Below, in pieces: positions 33,905 through 43,367 of a stretch of DNA of 51,429 bases (positions are counted from its first letter, which is position 1; each line of letters opens with the position of its first letter). The notes beneath the pieces were generated by a model. The model saw only the letters and a list, made by a program, of their open reading frames with translations, was not told the origin of the DNA and did no database searches. This DNA is from Helicobacter cetorum. GTDB lineage: Bacteria > Campylobacterota > Campylobacteria > Campylobacterales > UBA6016. The DNA lies in NCBI GenBank assembly GCA_022729705.1, contig DZAX01000015.1, forward strand, positions 1 through 51,429, in the 5' to 3' direction. Position numbers and translations under genes: made by a program.

Positions 33905-36301
33905 ATGGAAGTTGAAGTTTCTAGAAGAAAATTTCTTCAAGGAAGCGTTGCTCTTACAATAGTTGGTGGAGGCACTTTTGCAAATCTTTTTTCAAATGAC
34001 GAGCAAAGCAAAGACAAAAGTGGACATACAACAAAAACTGGTACAAAAGAGGCATTATTGGTACCTACTCTTTGTGAGATGTGTGTAAACAAATGTGCCG
34101 CCATAGCAAGAGTAGAGAATGGAGTTGTTACAAAACTAGACCCAAATCCTTATTTTCCAAAGTCAAGGAATATGCTTTGCGCTAGAGGCAATGCAGGTAT
34201 TCAAGCCCTTTATGACCCAGATAGGCTTAAATACCCTATGATTAGAATTGGTGAAAAGGGAGAAGGAAAATTCAAAAGAGCGACTTGGGACGAGGCGTTT
34301 GAGTATATAAAAGAAAAAACAGTCAAAATACTTGATGAAGAAAAAGATAACCGTTCAAGCTTTTTGTTTTGTGCTGGAGAAGGGATGGCAGAGCATACTT
34401 TCAAAAGTTTTTTTAATGCTTTTGGTTCATCAAATTGGCTAAATCACTCTTCTATATGTTTGCAAACTGTAGCATCTGGCTATGGTGTAACTATAGGGGC
34501 ATACCCACAAGCTGATCTTGAAAATGCAAAATACATAATAATGGCTGGTGCAAATCGTGCTGAAGCGATTATAACCCCAGATACTATGGATGGTTTTAAA
34601 AACATCAAAAAGAAAAAAAATGCTGCGAAAATGATTTGTGTAGATCCTAGATTTACAAATACTGCTGCAAAATCTGACAAATGGCTCCCAATAATTCCAG
34701 GAACAGATTTGGCTTTTGTTTTGGCTCTTACATATGTCGCTATAAGTGAAGAACTCTACAACAAAAAATATGTTGAAGAAAATTTCAATGGTTTTGAAGA
34801 GTACAAAAATATGATTTTAAAAAATCAATATACCCCTCAGTGGGCAGAGAAAATCACAGGCATTAAAGCTTCCGATATTCTTGAAATTGCTAGAGAATTT
34901 ATGGCAAATGCACCGCAAGCTGTTTATTACCCTGGGCGACGAAGTACTTTTGCAAAAAATGATTTTCAGCTTCGTCGGGCAATGGCAATTTATCAAGCAT
35001 TAGGCGGAGGCATTGATTGCAAAGGGGGATTGATTTTTGGTGGAAAACTTAAATTGCAAGAGCATGATGGACCAGTGCCATTATATGAAAATGCCGCTTC
35101 AAGAGCAGTAACAGAAAAAAAAGATGCGGAAGGCAAGAGCATTGGGTATGATCATTGTGCGGTTGTTAGTGGTGGAGGTTCTTGGATAGGATGGAGAAAT
35201 GATTTTCTTGAAAACAAGCACCCTTATAAAGCTAGGGGAATGTTTTGTTATAAACACAATCCAATGATGAATATGCCAAATATGACAAAGACGGCGGCAA
35301 TGCTCAAAAAAATGGAATTGGTAGTTTGTATAGATACAATGCCTAGCGATACGGTAATGTATGCCGATGTTGTACTCCCTGAATGTACATATTTAGAACG
35401 AACAGACCCTGTTGCAGCATTTGCCGGAGTTGAACCTTCAATTGCTCAAAGAAATAAAGTAATCAATCCTATGTTTGAATCTAAGCCGGTTATAGAAATT
35501 TTACGTGGACTAACTAACAAAATTTCAAAACCTATTTTTGAGATAACAAAAAAATATGACACTATGGTAGCCGGTGAAATTACAACTACAAGCGAAGAGG
35601 CAGTTTATGCTCAGTTTGATTTAACCATTCCTTTTGCACATTCTCAAGAAGAATTAAATACTCATGCAGTTGAAGAGTATCCAGAGGCAAAAGAAAATCT
35701 TAAAAAATATGGTGTTCATTATCCTGATATGAAGAAATATTTCAAACAAGTTTCTGCAAATGAGTTTGAATATTTACCAGAAGATAAAAAGTTTTATAGC
35801 GTAAATGAAGGCAAGCCGACCACCGCCTCTAAAAAAGTGGAATGCATTATCGCAACCCTGCAAGAGAAGGGGATAGACCCTATGCCTATGTGGAGAGATG
35901 AGTATAGTTACAAAATTCCAGAAGGTAAATTTAGACTTCTAACGGGAAGACACGGGCAGTTTACTCAAAGCGGTAGTGCAAACAACTCTATGCTTCGAGA
36001 TTTAATGTTTGAAAATTATTTATGGATAAATAAAAGAGTAGCTATTGCAAAAAATATAAAATTTGGAGATATGATTGAGGTTAGTTCCAAAACTGGCAAA
36101 ACGACACTAAAAGCCTATCCTACAGAGAAAATTGCTCCAAACCAACTATTTTTTATTCATGGTTTTGGACAAGAGAGTTCAGCGCTAACATGGGCGTATA
36201 AAAATGGCGGTAACGATAATGCTGTTATTGAAGATGCGATAGAGCCTGTCTATGGTGCGGCTGCGATGCACGAGACAAATGTTGAAATAAGAAAGGTGTA
36301 A
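33905..36301 (+). CDS. Molybdopterin oxidoreductase catalytic subunit, PsrA/PhsA-type
   Basis: A 798-residue periplasmic molybdoenzyme. The N terminus has a twin-arginine signal (SRRKFLQG, residues 6-13) and a hydrophobic stretch. The [4Fe-4S] site is Cys 57, 60, 64 and 92, spaced C-x2-C-x3-C-x27-C. Cys 185 in NHSSICLQT is the likely molybdenum ligand. Later molybdopterin-binding segments include FCYKHNPMMNMPN and GRHGQFTQSGS. Polysulfide, thiosulfate and tetrathionate reductases share this plan; sulfur or polysulfide respiration is most likely given the lineage, but the substrate is not proven. ATG 33905 follows AGGAG; an in-frame GTG at 33899 overlaps that site. Base use looks more AT-rich than the flanking genes. 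Confidence 0.87.
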   Translation: MEVEVSRRKFLQGSVALTIVGGGTFANLFSNDEQSKDKSGHTTKTGTKEALLVPTLCEMCVNKCAAIARVENGVVTKLDPNPYFPKSRNMLCARGNAGIQALYDPDRLKYPMIRIGEKGEGKFKRATWDEAFEYIKEKTVKILDEEKDNRSSFLFCAGEGMAEHTFKSFFNAFGSSNWLNHSSICLQTVASGYGVTIGAYPQADLENAKYIIMAGANRAEAIITPDTMDGFKNIKKKKNAAKMICVDPRFTNTAAKSDKWLPIIPGTDLAFVLALTYVAISEELYNKKYVEENFNGFEEYKNMILKNQYTPQWAEKITGIKASDILEIAREFMANAPQAVYYPGRRSTFAKNDFQLRRAMAIYQALGGGIDCKGGLIFGGKLKLQEHDGPVPLYENAASRAVTEKKDAEGKSIGYDHCAVVSGGGSWIGWRNDFLENKHPYKARGMFCYKHNPMMNMPNMTKTAAMLKKMELVVCIDTMPSDTVMYADVVLPECTYLERTDPVAAFAGVEPSIAQRNKVINPMFESKPVIEILRGLTNKISKPIFEITKKYDTMVAGEITTTSEEAVYAQFDLTIPFAHSQEELNTHAVEEYPEAKENLKKYGVHYPDMKKYFKQVSANEFEYLPEDKKFYSVNEGKPTTASKKVECIIATLQEKGIDPMPMWRDEYSYKIPEGKFRLLTGRHGQFTQSGSANNSMLRDLMFENYLWINKRVAIAKNIKFGDMIEVSSKTGKTTLKAYPTEKIAPNQLFFIHGFGQESSALTWAYKNGGNDNAVIEDAIEPVYGAAAMHETNVEIRKV

Positions 36302-36303
36302 CA

Positions 36304-36867
36304 ATGGCAAGATATGGAATGGCATTAGATTACAAAAATTGTATAAATTGCAAAGCCTGTGAAACAGCTTGCAAAGAAGAAAATGGTGTTTTATTGGGAG
36401 CCGATAAACATCGAATATGGGTTGGTGTTGCTGAGATAAAAGGTGAATATCCACTATTGGATATTGCATCTAGTGCTTTTTATCCTAGCCAATGTCAACA
36501 TTGCGATGATGCGCCGTGCCAAGATGTTTGCCCTACAAATGCAACATATTATGGCAAAGACGGTCAAGTTATGGTTGATCCCGATAAATGTATTTTGTGT
36601 AGTTACTGTATGAATGCATGCCCATACGATGCAAGATATGTTGATGATAGAACAATGACTGTTGATAAATGTACATTTTGTACAGATACAAGACTAGCTC
36701 GCGGAGAAACCACAACCGCTTGTCAAAATACTTGTCCTACAAAAGTAAGGATTTTTGGGGATTTGAATGATCCAAATAGTGAAATAAGTCAAGTTCTAAG
36801 AGCTAGGGAGCATTTTACATTAAAAGCACATCTTGGAACAAATCCAAAATTATTTTATCTAACATAA
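36304..36867 (+). CDS. Ferredoxin-like electron-transfer subunit, PsrB-type
   Basis: A 187-residue iron-sulfur protein with four cysteine clusters: CINCKACETAC near residue 14, CQHCDDAPCQDVCP near 63, CILCSYCMNACP near 97 and CTFC followed by ACQNTCP near 117-140. This is the DmsB/PsrB arrangement of four [4Fe-4S] centres that carry electrons between the membrane subunit and the molybdenum subunit. There is no signal peptide; export is expected piggy-back with the Tat-borne PsrA-like subunit. It begins three bases after the psrA stop. Confidence 0.93.
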   Translation: MARYGMALDYKNCINCKACETACKEENGVLLGADKHRIWVGVAEIKGEYPLLDIASSAFYPSQCQHCDDAPCQDVCPTNATYYGKDGQVMVDPDKCILCSYCMNACPYDARYVDDRTMTVDKCTFCTDTRLARGETTTACQNTCPTKVRIFGDLNDPNSEISQVLRAREHFTLKAHLGTNPKLFYLT

Positions 36868-36878
36868 GGGGTTAAAAA

Positions 36879-38072
36879 ATGAATATAAAAGAATTTATAA
36901 CAACAATTCCTGTAAAAAAGGTTTCTATAAAAGAGATTTTGGCATTTCCTAAAACCCCTTTGAATTTATTGTTGGCAGTGATAATTATTGGTTTTTTATC
37001 ATTGTTTGTTATTGGTGTTGCCATATATTTAAGCCATGGGCATCATGCGTATAATGTTACAAGAGAGCACCCTTGGGGGCTTTTGATAGCTGTGTATATA
37101 TTCTTTGTTGTTAGCTCAACGGGGCTTTGTATAGTCGGCTCACTCGGTGATGTATTTGGTTTCAAAGATTATATGGAAGTTTCAAAAAGGGCAATTTTTG
37201 GTTCAATTGTAACTATTATTGCTGGTTTTGCAGTCATCGCTTTTGAAATAGGACACCCTGTGACTATGATAATCTACAACATATTATCCCCAGGGCTTAC
37301 TAGCGCTATTTGGTGGATGGGAACACTTTATGGGTTGTACCTTACTTTTATGATTATAGAGTTCGTGTTTTTATTGAAACATGATATGAAAATGGCAAGA
37401 ATATTTGGGCTTACAGGGCTTTTAGTAGGTCTTGCGGCGCACTCAAATCTTGGCGGCGTTTTTGGATTTTTAAATGCTAGAACTATCTCAAATGGAGTAT
37501 TTTATCCGACATACTTTATTTTGACAGCATTTATTACGGGAATATATTTGACATTTATAATGTATGGTTTTAGATACAAACTAAATTTTACGCCAAGTGG
37601 TACAAATATGCTTACAAATCTGGCAAAAATTCAAGGACTTCTAGTCTCTATTTTAATTTTCTTTGTCACTTGGAAAATGCTAACAGATGTGTATGGCAGT
37701 ATGCCAAACCGCGCTGAAGTTGCGATTCATATATTGGGTAGTTGGACATTTTGGGCTGAAGTTGTACTAGCGATGATTATCCCTCTTTTTATTATTTTAA
37801 AAAGTGGCGGCAAAAATGTTATAGGGATATTTTGGGCATCTCTTAGTGGGATGGTAGGGGTGTTTTTTATGAGATACAACCTTGTTCATGATACTCAGCT
37901 AAAACCACTTCAAATGTTAAAAAAAGATGAATATCAACTTGCTCCAACCTGGGTTGAATATTTTCCATCAAGCACTGAAATTATGATCTCTCTCGGGGGA
38001 TTGGGGCTTTGTTTGTTGCTATATTATATCGGCACAAAAGTATTTGAGCTTGATGAGGTGAAATCACACTAA
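36879..38072 (+). CDS. NrfD/PsrC-family membrane quinol-interacting subunit
   Basis: A 397-residue integral membrane protein with about nine to ten helices, longer than the eight-helix PsrC of about 320 residues. Family-like features are VSSTGLCIVGSLGDVFG near residue 79 and EIGHPVTMIIYNILSPG near 123. It should exchange electrons with the quinone pool and pass them to the iron-sulfur subunit. The gene is 11 bases after the PsrB-type gene and closes the operon. The longer form resembles the large NrfD type found with other CISM enzymes, so substrate prediction from this subunit is weak. Confidence 0.88.
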   Translation: MNIKEFITTIPVKKVSIKEILAFPKTPLNLLLAVIIIGFLSLFVIGVAIYLSHGHHAYNVTREHPWGLLIAVYIFFVVSSTGLCIVGSLGDVFGFKDYMEVSKRAIFGSIVTIIAGFAVIAFEIGHPVTMIIYNILSPGLTSAIWWMGTLYGLYLTFMIIEFVFLLKHDMKMARIFGLTGLLVGLAAHSNLGGVFGFLNARTISNGVFYPTYFILTAFITGIYLTFIMYGFRYKLNFTPSGTNMLTNLAKIQGLLVSILIFFVTWKMLTDVYGSMPNRAEVAIHILGSWTFWAEVVLAMIIPLFIILKSGGKNVIGIFWASLSGMVGVFFMRYNLVHDTQLKPLQMLKKDEYQLAPTWVEYFPSSTEIMISLGGLGLCLLLYYIGTKVFELDEVKSH

Positions 38073-38127
38073 AAACTATTAGCAGAAGCAGGAAATGGTA
38101 AAAATTTTTGGTGACTCTATCAAAAAT

Positions 38128-38146
38128 GTCAAGCTTCCCGCTTGAC
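38128..38146 (+). terminator. Hairpin after the psr operon
   Basis: GTCAAGC-TTCCC-GCTTGAC is a perfect 7-bp stem 55 bases after the last psr stop, without a U-tract. It may stabilise the 3' end of the messenger rather than terminate it. Confidence 0.35.
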
Positions 38147-38244
38147 CCACCACAAGAGAGATAGATTTGGTGGATATTTTCCTTTGATGTATTGGTGCAG
38201 TATACTTAGAAGTAGAGTGTAAATTATACACTTTACCATTTTTC

Positions 38245-38285
38245 AAAAAGGGGAGGTGAGTCTTTTGGCTCCCCTCCCCTTTTTT
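38245..38285. terminator. Strong bidirectional intrinsic terminator
   Basis: AAAAAGGGGAGG pairs with CCTCCCCTTTTT around a partly paired inner GTGAGTC/GGCTCC, with A and T tracts on either side. It can terminate in both directions, and lies between the psr operon and ccoG. Confidence 0.88.
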
Positions 38286-38351
38286 AATGCTACTTGCAGA
38301 TTTGAAATTAAATCTAAAACAACACAAAATTTATCTAGTTTTAAATTCTTA

Positions 38352-38365
38352 TTGACTAAAATCAA
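38352..38365 (+). promoter_or_regulatory. FNR/CRP-family binding-site-like dyad upstream of ccoG
   Basis: TTGACTAAAATCAA matches the FNR consensus TTGAT-N4-ATCAA at nine of ten fixed positions. It lies about 100 bases before the ccoG start. Control by an FNR-like regulator is plausible for a respiratory assembly gene but is inferred from the motif only. Confidence 0.45.
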
Positions 38366-38462
38366 TTTTCATATAAGTATGATAGTTGCTGAGTATAAGT
38401 TCAGCTTTTATTCACTGAAAGTTTATTTTTTCAGGGTAATTCAAATTATAAGGAGTGGCGCA

Positions 38463-39869
38463 ATGGAAGCGGCTCGAGACGCAAAAGCGTATAAGCAAGA
38501 TTTTATGAGTAGGTGGACGCCGTATTTTAAGAAAAGATATATATTCTTTGTTTTAATTTCGATAGTCTCATTGGTTTTGCCGTTTATTAAGATTAACGGC
38601 AACCATATTTTTCTTTTATCGTTTGACAAAAACCAGCTTCAGTTGATGGGTATTGCATTTGATATGCAAGAGTTTTATCTAATGCCGTTTTTGCTTATTT
38701 TTATGTTTATGTTTGTTTTTTTCCTTACCACGCTTGGCGGTAGGGTGTGGTGTGGTTGGGCTTGTCCTCAAACCATCTTTAGGGTTATCTATAGAGATTT
38801 TATAGAGGGTTCTCTTCTTGGTATGAACAAAAGAAGAAACAAGCAAAAATCTGCAACTATGGAAAACGCACAATATCAAATTAAAAAAGTCGTGGCTATA
38901 CTGATTTGGTCGTTTTTGGCGCTAATTGCCGCTTCAAATTTTATGTGGTATTTTATTCCGCCGGAAGACTTTTTTGCGTACATGTCAAATCCATCTGAAC
39001 ACCTTGTGCTTATTGGTTTTGTCGCGGGGCTTACGCTATTTTTGGTATACGATGTAGTTTGGCTTGCTGAGAACTTTTGTGTTTATGTGTGTCCATATGC
39101 GAGAATCCAATCTGTTATGTATGACAATAATACGATTATGGAGATATACGACGAGAAAAGAGGCGGCGCAATATACGACAAAGAGGGCAAAAAAATAGCA
39201 GACAAGCCTTCAAGCGGCGATTGCATAGGGTGTATGGCTTGTGTAAATGTTTGCCCGACCCATATCGATATTCGTAAAGGTATGCAGCTTGAGTGTATCA
39301 ACTGTCTTGAGTGCGCCGATGCGTGCGCGCCGATAATGGCGGGGCTTGGCAAAGAAAACCTTATCAAATGGACTAGTTATGAGGCGTTTGAAACGGGTAA
39401 AACGAAAATATTTAGATTTAGAATTATCGCTTACATAGTAATTATGGTGATAGTCTTTGCTGCGCTTTTGGTGATGGGTTCTAAAAAAGAGCATATGTTG
39501 CTTAATATCAACAAAACAACAGAGCTGTACACCGTTAAGGATAATGGTTCTGTAGAAAACCACTATACGTTTTTGTTTCAAAACACGGACTCAAAAGAGC
39601 ACACTTACTACTTTGAAGTGGTCGGACGAGACGATATTAAAATAGATAGACCATCAGAGCCGTTTAAGCTTAGCGCCGGAAGTAAGGCAAAAAAAGTCGT
39701 TGTTTTGACAACCGACAAAGTTTTGGCTAGCAACGATAGAAAAGATACGCCGATAGCTATTAAGATAAGAGCGTTTGCAGAGGATGATAAGGTGAAGATA
39801 GTAGTTGAAAGAGACTCAGTTTTCTTCTATCCTTCAACTGATGTTTTAAATGTAAAAAAAGTTAAGTAG
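38463..39869 (+). CDS. ccoG: Cytochrome c oxidase accessory protein CcoG (FixG/RdxA)
   Basis: A 468-residue membrane iron-sulfur protein needed for copper delivery to the cbb3 oxidase. It has about five membrane helices, a conserved WCGWACPQT motif near residue 94, and two ferredoxin cysteine sets (CIGCMACVNVCP near 256; CINCLECADAC near 278). A C-terminal periplasmic Ig-like domain (residues about 350-460) follows. ATG 38463 is chosen because AAGGAG lies just before it; the open frame extends upstream through the terminator region, which is not credible as coding. No ccoNOQP genes are in the window. Confidence 0.92.
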   Translation: MEAARDAKAYKQDFMSRWTPYFKKRYIFFVLISIVSLVLPFIKINGNHIFLLSFDKNQLQLMGIAFDMQEFYLMPFLLIFMFMFVFFLTTLGGRVWCGWACPQTIFRVIYRDFIEGSLLGMNKRRNKQKSATMENAQYQIKKVVAILIWSFLALIAASNFMWYFIPPEDFFAYMSNPSEHLVLIGFVAGLTLFLVYDVVWLAENFCVYVCPYARIQSVMYDNNTIMEIYDEKRGGAIYDKEGKKIADKPSSGDCIGCMACVNVCPTHIDIRKGMQLECINCLECADACAPIMAGLGKENLIKWTSYEAFETGKTKIFRFRIIAYIVIMVIVFAALLVMGSKKEHMLLNINKTTELYTVKDNGSVENHYTFLFQNTDSKEHTYYFEVVGRDDIKIDRPSEPFKLSAGSKAKKVVVLTTDKVLASNDRKDTPIAIKIRAFAEDDKVKIVVERDSVFFYPSTDVLNVKKVK

Positions 39870-39946
39870 TTCGTCTTAGCGCGCAACATAAACTACTATT
39901 GGCTAATATTCAGACTTAAAATTATTACATTTAAAGTCAAGTGCCA

Positions 39947-41059
39947 ATGAACAATACTATTTTCATAACAGGCGGAGCCGGTTTTATAGGCTCCGCTCTT
40001 ATTCGTCTTCTAGTCCGCAAGCAAAACTATACGATTGTCAATATAGACAAACTAACATACGCCGGAAATCTATCAAACCTCTCGGACGTCTCAACAAATG
40101 AACGCTACATCTTCTCAAAAACAGATATTTGCGATAAAGAGGAGATTGACGCTCTTTTTGCGCATTATGAGCCAATCGGCGTAATACATCTTGCGGCAGA
40201 GTCCCATGTGGACCGCTCCATTAGTAGCTCGGCTGAGTTTATTAGGACAAATATTATTGGAACTCATACGCTTTTAGAGAGTTCGCGCGCTTATTATGAT
40301 GGTTTGGATGAAGAAAAAAAAGCTCTTTTTCGCTTTCATCACGTCTCAACGGATGAGGTGTTTGGCTCTTTGGGGGATGACGGATACTTTAGCGAAACAA
40401 CCTCTTATGACCCGCGTTCGCCATACTCAGCATCCAAAGCCTCTTCTGATCATCTAGTAAGAGCTTGGTTTCATACATATCGTTTGCCGATACTTATCAC
40501 CAACTGCTCAAACAATTATGGGGCTTATCATTTTCCAGAAAAGCTGATACCTCTTGTAATACTAAATATCCTAGAGGGCAAAGCACTGCCGATATATGGC
40601 GACGGCTCAAACGTCAGAGATTGGCTATATGTGGACGACCACGCAAGAGCCATAAAATGCGTTTTTGAAAACGGAACTATCGGCGAGACGTACTGCATAG
40701 GCGGACACAATGAAAAAACAAATTTAGAAGTTGTGCATACTCTTTGCGACATGGTAAGCGAACTTTTTGCCAAATATCCGGAATTTGCAAAACAATATCC
40801 GCTTTGCCCCGCCTCTAAAGGCGTCGCCCCAAAAGAACTTATCACGTTTATAAAAGATAGACCGGGACACGATAGTCGCTACGCTATAGACGCATCAAAG
40901 CTGCAGAGAGAGCTTGGCTGGACCCCGGAGGAGAGTTTTGAGAGCGGAATCAAAAAAACGTTGGAGTGGTATCTATCAAACAAAGAGTGGGTAGACAACG
41001 TACGAAGCGGCGAGTATCAAACATGGGTAGAAAAAAACTATGTGGGTAGGGAGTCATAA
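39947..41059 (+). CDS. rfbB: dTDP-glucose 4,6-dehydratase
   Basis: A 370-residue short-chain dehydrogenase/reductase-fold enzyme that converts dTDP-glucose to dTDP-4-keto-6-deoxyglucose. It has the NAD-binding [11 protein letters not shown] near residue 8, [11 protein letters not shown] near 82, the catalytic STDEVFG near 132, and the YSASK proton-relay motif near 164. ATG 39947 is preferred over the in-frame GTG at 39941. It heads rfbB-A-C-D, whose members overlap or abut, a complete route to dTDP-L-rhamnose for surface polysaccharide. Confidence 0.96.
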   Translation: MNNTIFITGGAGFIGSALIRLLVRKQNYTIVNIDKLTYAGNLSNLSDVSTNERYIFSKTDICDKEEIDALFAHYEPIGVIHLAAESHVDRSISSSAEFIRTNIIGTHTLLESSRAYYDGLDEEKKALFRFHHVSTDEVFGSLGDDGYFSETTSYDPRSPYSASKASSDHLVRAWFHTYRLPILITNCSNNYGAYHFPEKLIPLVILNILEGKALPIYGDGSNVRDWLYVDDHARAIKCVFENGTIGETYCIGGHNEKTNLEVVHTLCDMVSELFAKYPEFAKQYPLCPASKGVAPKELITFIKDRPGHDSRYAIDASKLQRELGWTPEESFESGIKKTLEWYLSNKEWVDNVRSGEYQTWVEKNYVGRES

Positions 41060-41940
41060 TGAAAAAAAGAAAAGGTATTATCTTGGCGGGCGGCTCCGGT
41101 ACGAGGCTTTATCCCGCCACCTTAGCTGTGTCAAAACAGCTGTTGCCAATCTATGATAAGCCGATGATATACTATCCGCTTAGCGTGCTTATGCTCTCCG
41201 GCATAAGAGATATTTTGATTATCTCCACGCCGCAAGACACTCCGCATTTTGAAGCTCTCTTTGAAAATGGCGCAAAGTGGGGGCTAAATATCTCTTACAA
41301 GGTTCAGCCAAGTCCGGACGGCTTAGCGCAAGCTTTTATTTTGGGTGAAGAGTTTATTGGAAATGACGACAGCGCTTTGGTGCTTGGCGATAATATATTT
41401 TATGGACACGGACTAACTGAGCTGTTGCAAAGCGCCTCCAAAAGAAAAGAGGGCGCCACAATATTCGCCTATCATGTAAGCGACCCGCACCGTTTTGGGG
41501 TAGTGGAGTTTGACAAAAACTACAAAGCCTTAAGCATAGAAGAGAAGCCGCAAAAGCCAAAATCAGACTACGCTGTGACGGGTCTATATTTTTATGACAA
41601 CAAAGTAGTGGATATAGCCAAAGAGATTAAGCCATCAAGCAGGGGTGAGCTTGAAATAACGGATGTAAACGAAATATACCTCAAAAACTCCGCCCTTAAC
41701 GTGGAGATAATGGGCAGAGGGTATGCGTGGCTTGACACCGGCACGCATGAGAGTATGCTGGAGGCTTCCAATTTTGTTCGTATTATAGAAGAGAGGCAAG
41801 GGTTTAAGATAGCTTGCCCTGAAGAGATAGCGTATAGATATGGCTATATAGACGCCCAAAAGTTAGAGGAGTTGGCAAGAGGGCTTGCCAAAAATGGATA
41901 TGGGGCGTATTTGATAAAACTATTAGGCGGAGCAAAATGA
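41059..41940 (+). CDS. rfbA: Glucose-1-phosphate thymidylyltransferase
   Basis: A 293-residue nucleotidyltransferase that makes dTDP-glucose from dTTP and glucose 1-phosphate. The N-terminal signature is [12 protein letters not shown] near residue 7. [42 protein letters not shown] and the metal-site [11 protein letters not shown] near 226 are typical of RmlA. The ATG overlaps the rfbB stop region by one base and its stop overlaps the rfbC start, so translation is coupled. Feedback by dTDP-rhamnose is known for the family. Confidence 0.97.
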   Translation: MKKRKGIILAGGSGTRLYPATLAVSKQLLPIYDKPMIYYPLSVLMLSGIRDILIISTPQDTPHFEALFENGAKWGLNISYKVQPSPDGLAQAFILGEEFIGNDDSALVLGDNIFYGHGLTELLQSASKRKEGATIFAYHVSDPHRFGVVEFDKNYKALSIEEKPQKPKSDYAVTGLYFYDNKVVDIAKEIKPSSRGELEITDVNEIYLKNSALNVEIMGRGYAWLDTGTHESMLEASNFVRIIEERQGFKIACPEEIAYRYGYIDAQKLEELARGLAKNGYGAYLIKLLGGAK

Positions 41941-42485
41941 AGTTTATAAAAACAGCTATTGAGGATGTGGTTATTATAGAGCCAAAAGTGTGGGGTGATG
42001 AGAGGGGTTATTTTTTTGAGAGTTATCGCCATGACCTTTTTTGCAAAAACATTGCGCAAATAGAGTGGGTACAAGACAACGAATCATACTCCTCTTACGG
42101 CACGCTTAGAGGGCTTCACTATCAGCTTTCGTCGTTTTCGCAGAGCAAGCTAGTTCGCGTGACGCAAGGGGTTGTGCTTGACGTTGCGGTTGATGTTCGT
42201 CGTAAAAGTCCTACATTTGGCAAGCATGTCGGCGTAGAGCTTTCAAGTGAAAATAAGCGTCAGCTATTTGTTCCAAAAGGTTTTGCACATGGTTTTGTGG
42301 TTTTGTCTGAGACGGCGACGTTTCAGTACAAGGTTGACGCATATTATGCAAAAGATTATGAGCGCGCTATTATATTTGACGATAAAACTTTAGGCATAGA
42401 GTGGGGATTGCCTCGCGCTGATGTGTTGCTTTCCGGCAAAGATATGATGGCTCCGTCTTTTGAAGATGCAGAGGTGTTTGAATGA
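41937..42485 (+). CDS. rfbC: dTDP-4-dehydrorhamnose 3,5-epimerase
   Basis: A 182-residue cupin-fold epimerase, the third rhamnose step. It shows [10 protein letters not shown] near residue 21, GTLRGLHYQ near 56 (catalytic His), [14 protein letters not shown] and [10 protein letters not shown] near 118. The start overlaps the rfbA stop by four bases and the stop overlaps the rfbD start. Confidence 0.96.
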   Translation: MKFIKTAIEDVVIIEPKVWGDERGYFFESYRHDLFCKNIAQIEWVQDNESYSSYGTLRGLHYQLSSFSQSKLVRVTQGVVLDVAVDVRRKSPTFGKHVGVELSSENKRQLFVPKGFAHGFVVLSETATFQYKVDAYYAKDYERAIIFDDKTLGIEWGLPRADVLLSGKDMMAPSFEDAEVFE

Positions 42486-43306
42486 GCAAGGTTTTACTTT
42501 TAGGCAAGGGCGGACAACTTGGTTTTGAGCTTGATAAGCTATTACCTGATGTGGGTGAACTTATTTCATTTGATAGAAGCTCGCTTGACATATCTGATTT
42601 TCAGAGCGTTAAACATAAGATTCAGGAGTTAAGACCAGATATTATAGTAAACGCCGCAGCTTATACGGCGGTAGACAAGGCTGAAGACGACGAAATAGCA
42701 TGTTTGGCGGCTAACGCTTCAGCAGTCGCTATAATAGCTAGAGAAGCAAAAAAAATAAACGCACTTTTTGTCCACTACTCTACAGATTATGTTTTTGACG
42801 GTTCAAAAAAAGAGCCGTATTTGGAGAGCGACGAGCCAAACCCGATAAATTTTTACGGCTACTCAAAGCTTATGGGCGAAGAGGCTATAAAATATAGCGG
42901 ATGCGACTACCTCATCTTTCGCATCGCATGGGTGTATCATCCACATTACGGCTCAAATTTTTATCGCACAATCGAGAGACTCGCCAAAGAGAGAGAGGAG
43001 TTAAGGGTGGTAAACGACCAAATAGGCGTACCAAACGACGCAAGATGGTTGGCAAAAAAAAGCGTTGAAATACTCAAAAAGCCACTTCTTGCGTTGAGAC
43101 AAAAAAGCGGACTTTATCATTTAAGCGATGAGGGCGTTAGCAATTGGTATGAGTTTGCAAAAACTATCGTGGAAAGTGTGCCAAAAGCCGACAGAAAATG
43201 CAAGCTCATAACGCCTATTTCTACCGCCGAGTATCCCATGGCGGCAAAGAGGAGCCTATATAGCGTTCTTTGTACGGATAAGCTACGAGACGCTTTCGCA
43301 AAATAG
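42482..43306 (+). CDS. rfbD: dTDP-4-dehydrorhamnose reductase
   Basis: A 274-residue SDR-type reductase that completes dTDP-L-rhamnose. It has LLLGKGGQLGFEL near residue 5, VNAAAYTAVDKAE near 56, YSTDYVFDG near 97 and the catalytic YGYSKLMGE near 121. It is the last gene of the rfbBACD operon; a 61-base gap separates it from the transglycosylase gene. The family uses NADPH or NADH. Confidence 0.95.
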   Translation: MSKVLLLGKGGQLGFELDKLLPDVGELISFDRSSLDISDFQSVKHKIQELRPDIIVNAAAYTAVDKAEDDEIACLAANASAVAIIAREAKKINALFVHYSTDYVFDGSKKEPYLESDEPNPINFYGYSKLMGEEAIKYSGCDYLIFRIAWVYHPHYGSNFYRTIERLAKEREELRVVNDQIGVPNDARWLAKKSVEILKKPLLALRQKSGLYHLSDEGVSNWYEFAKTIVESVPKADRKCKLITPISTAEYPMAAKRSLYSVLCTDKLRDAFAK

Positions 43307-43367
43307 ACATTGTGGGTTTGTCAAGTAACTTTAAGTTAGAATAAGGAAAAAAGAGAGCATATTTTCT

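Larger units (their letters stand above)
38073..38462. other. Intergenic region with hairpin, terminator and upstream control region of ccoG
   Basis: No gene is seen. The first part has a perfect stem at 38128-38146, the middle a strong bidirectional terminator (38245-38285), and the last part an FNR-like dyad (38352-38365) and AT-rich promoter sequence leading to ccoG. Confidence 0.65.

Noticed and set aside
38256-38462. N-terminal 69-codon extension of CcoG
   Set aside because: It reads through a strong intrinsic terminator and the promoter region, and a good ribosome-binding site immediately precedes ATG 38463.
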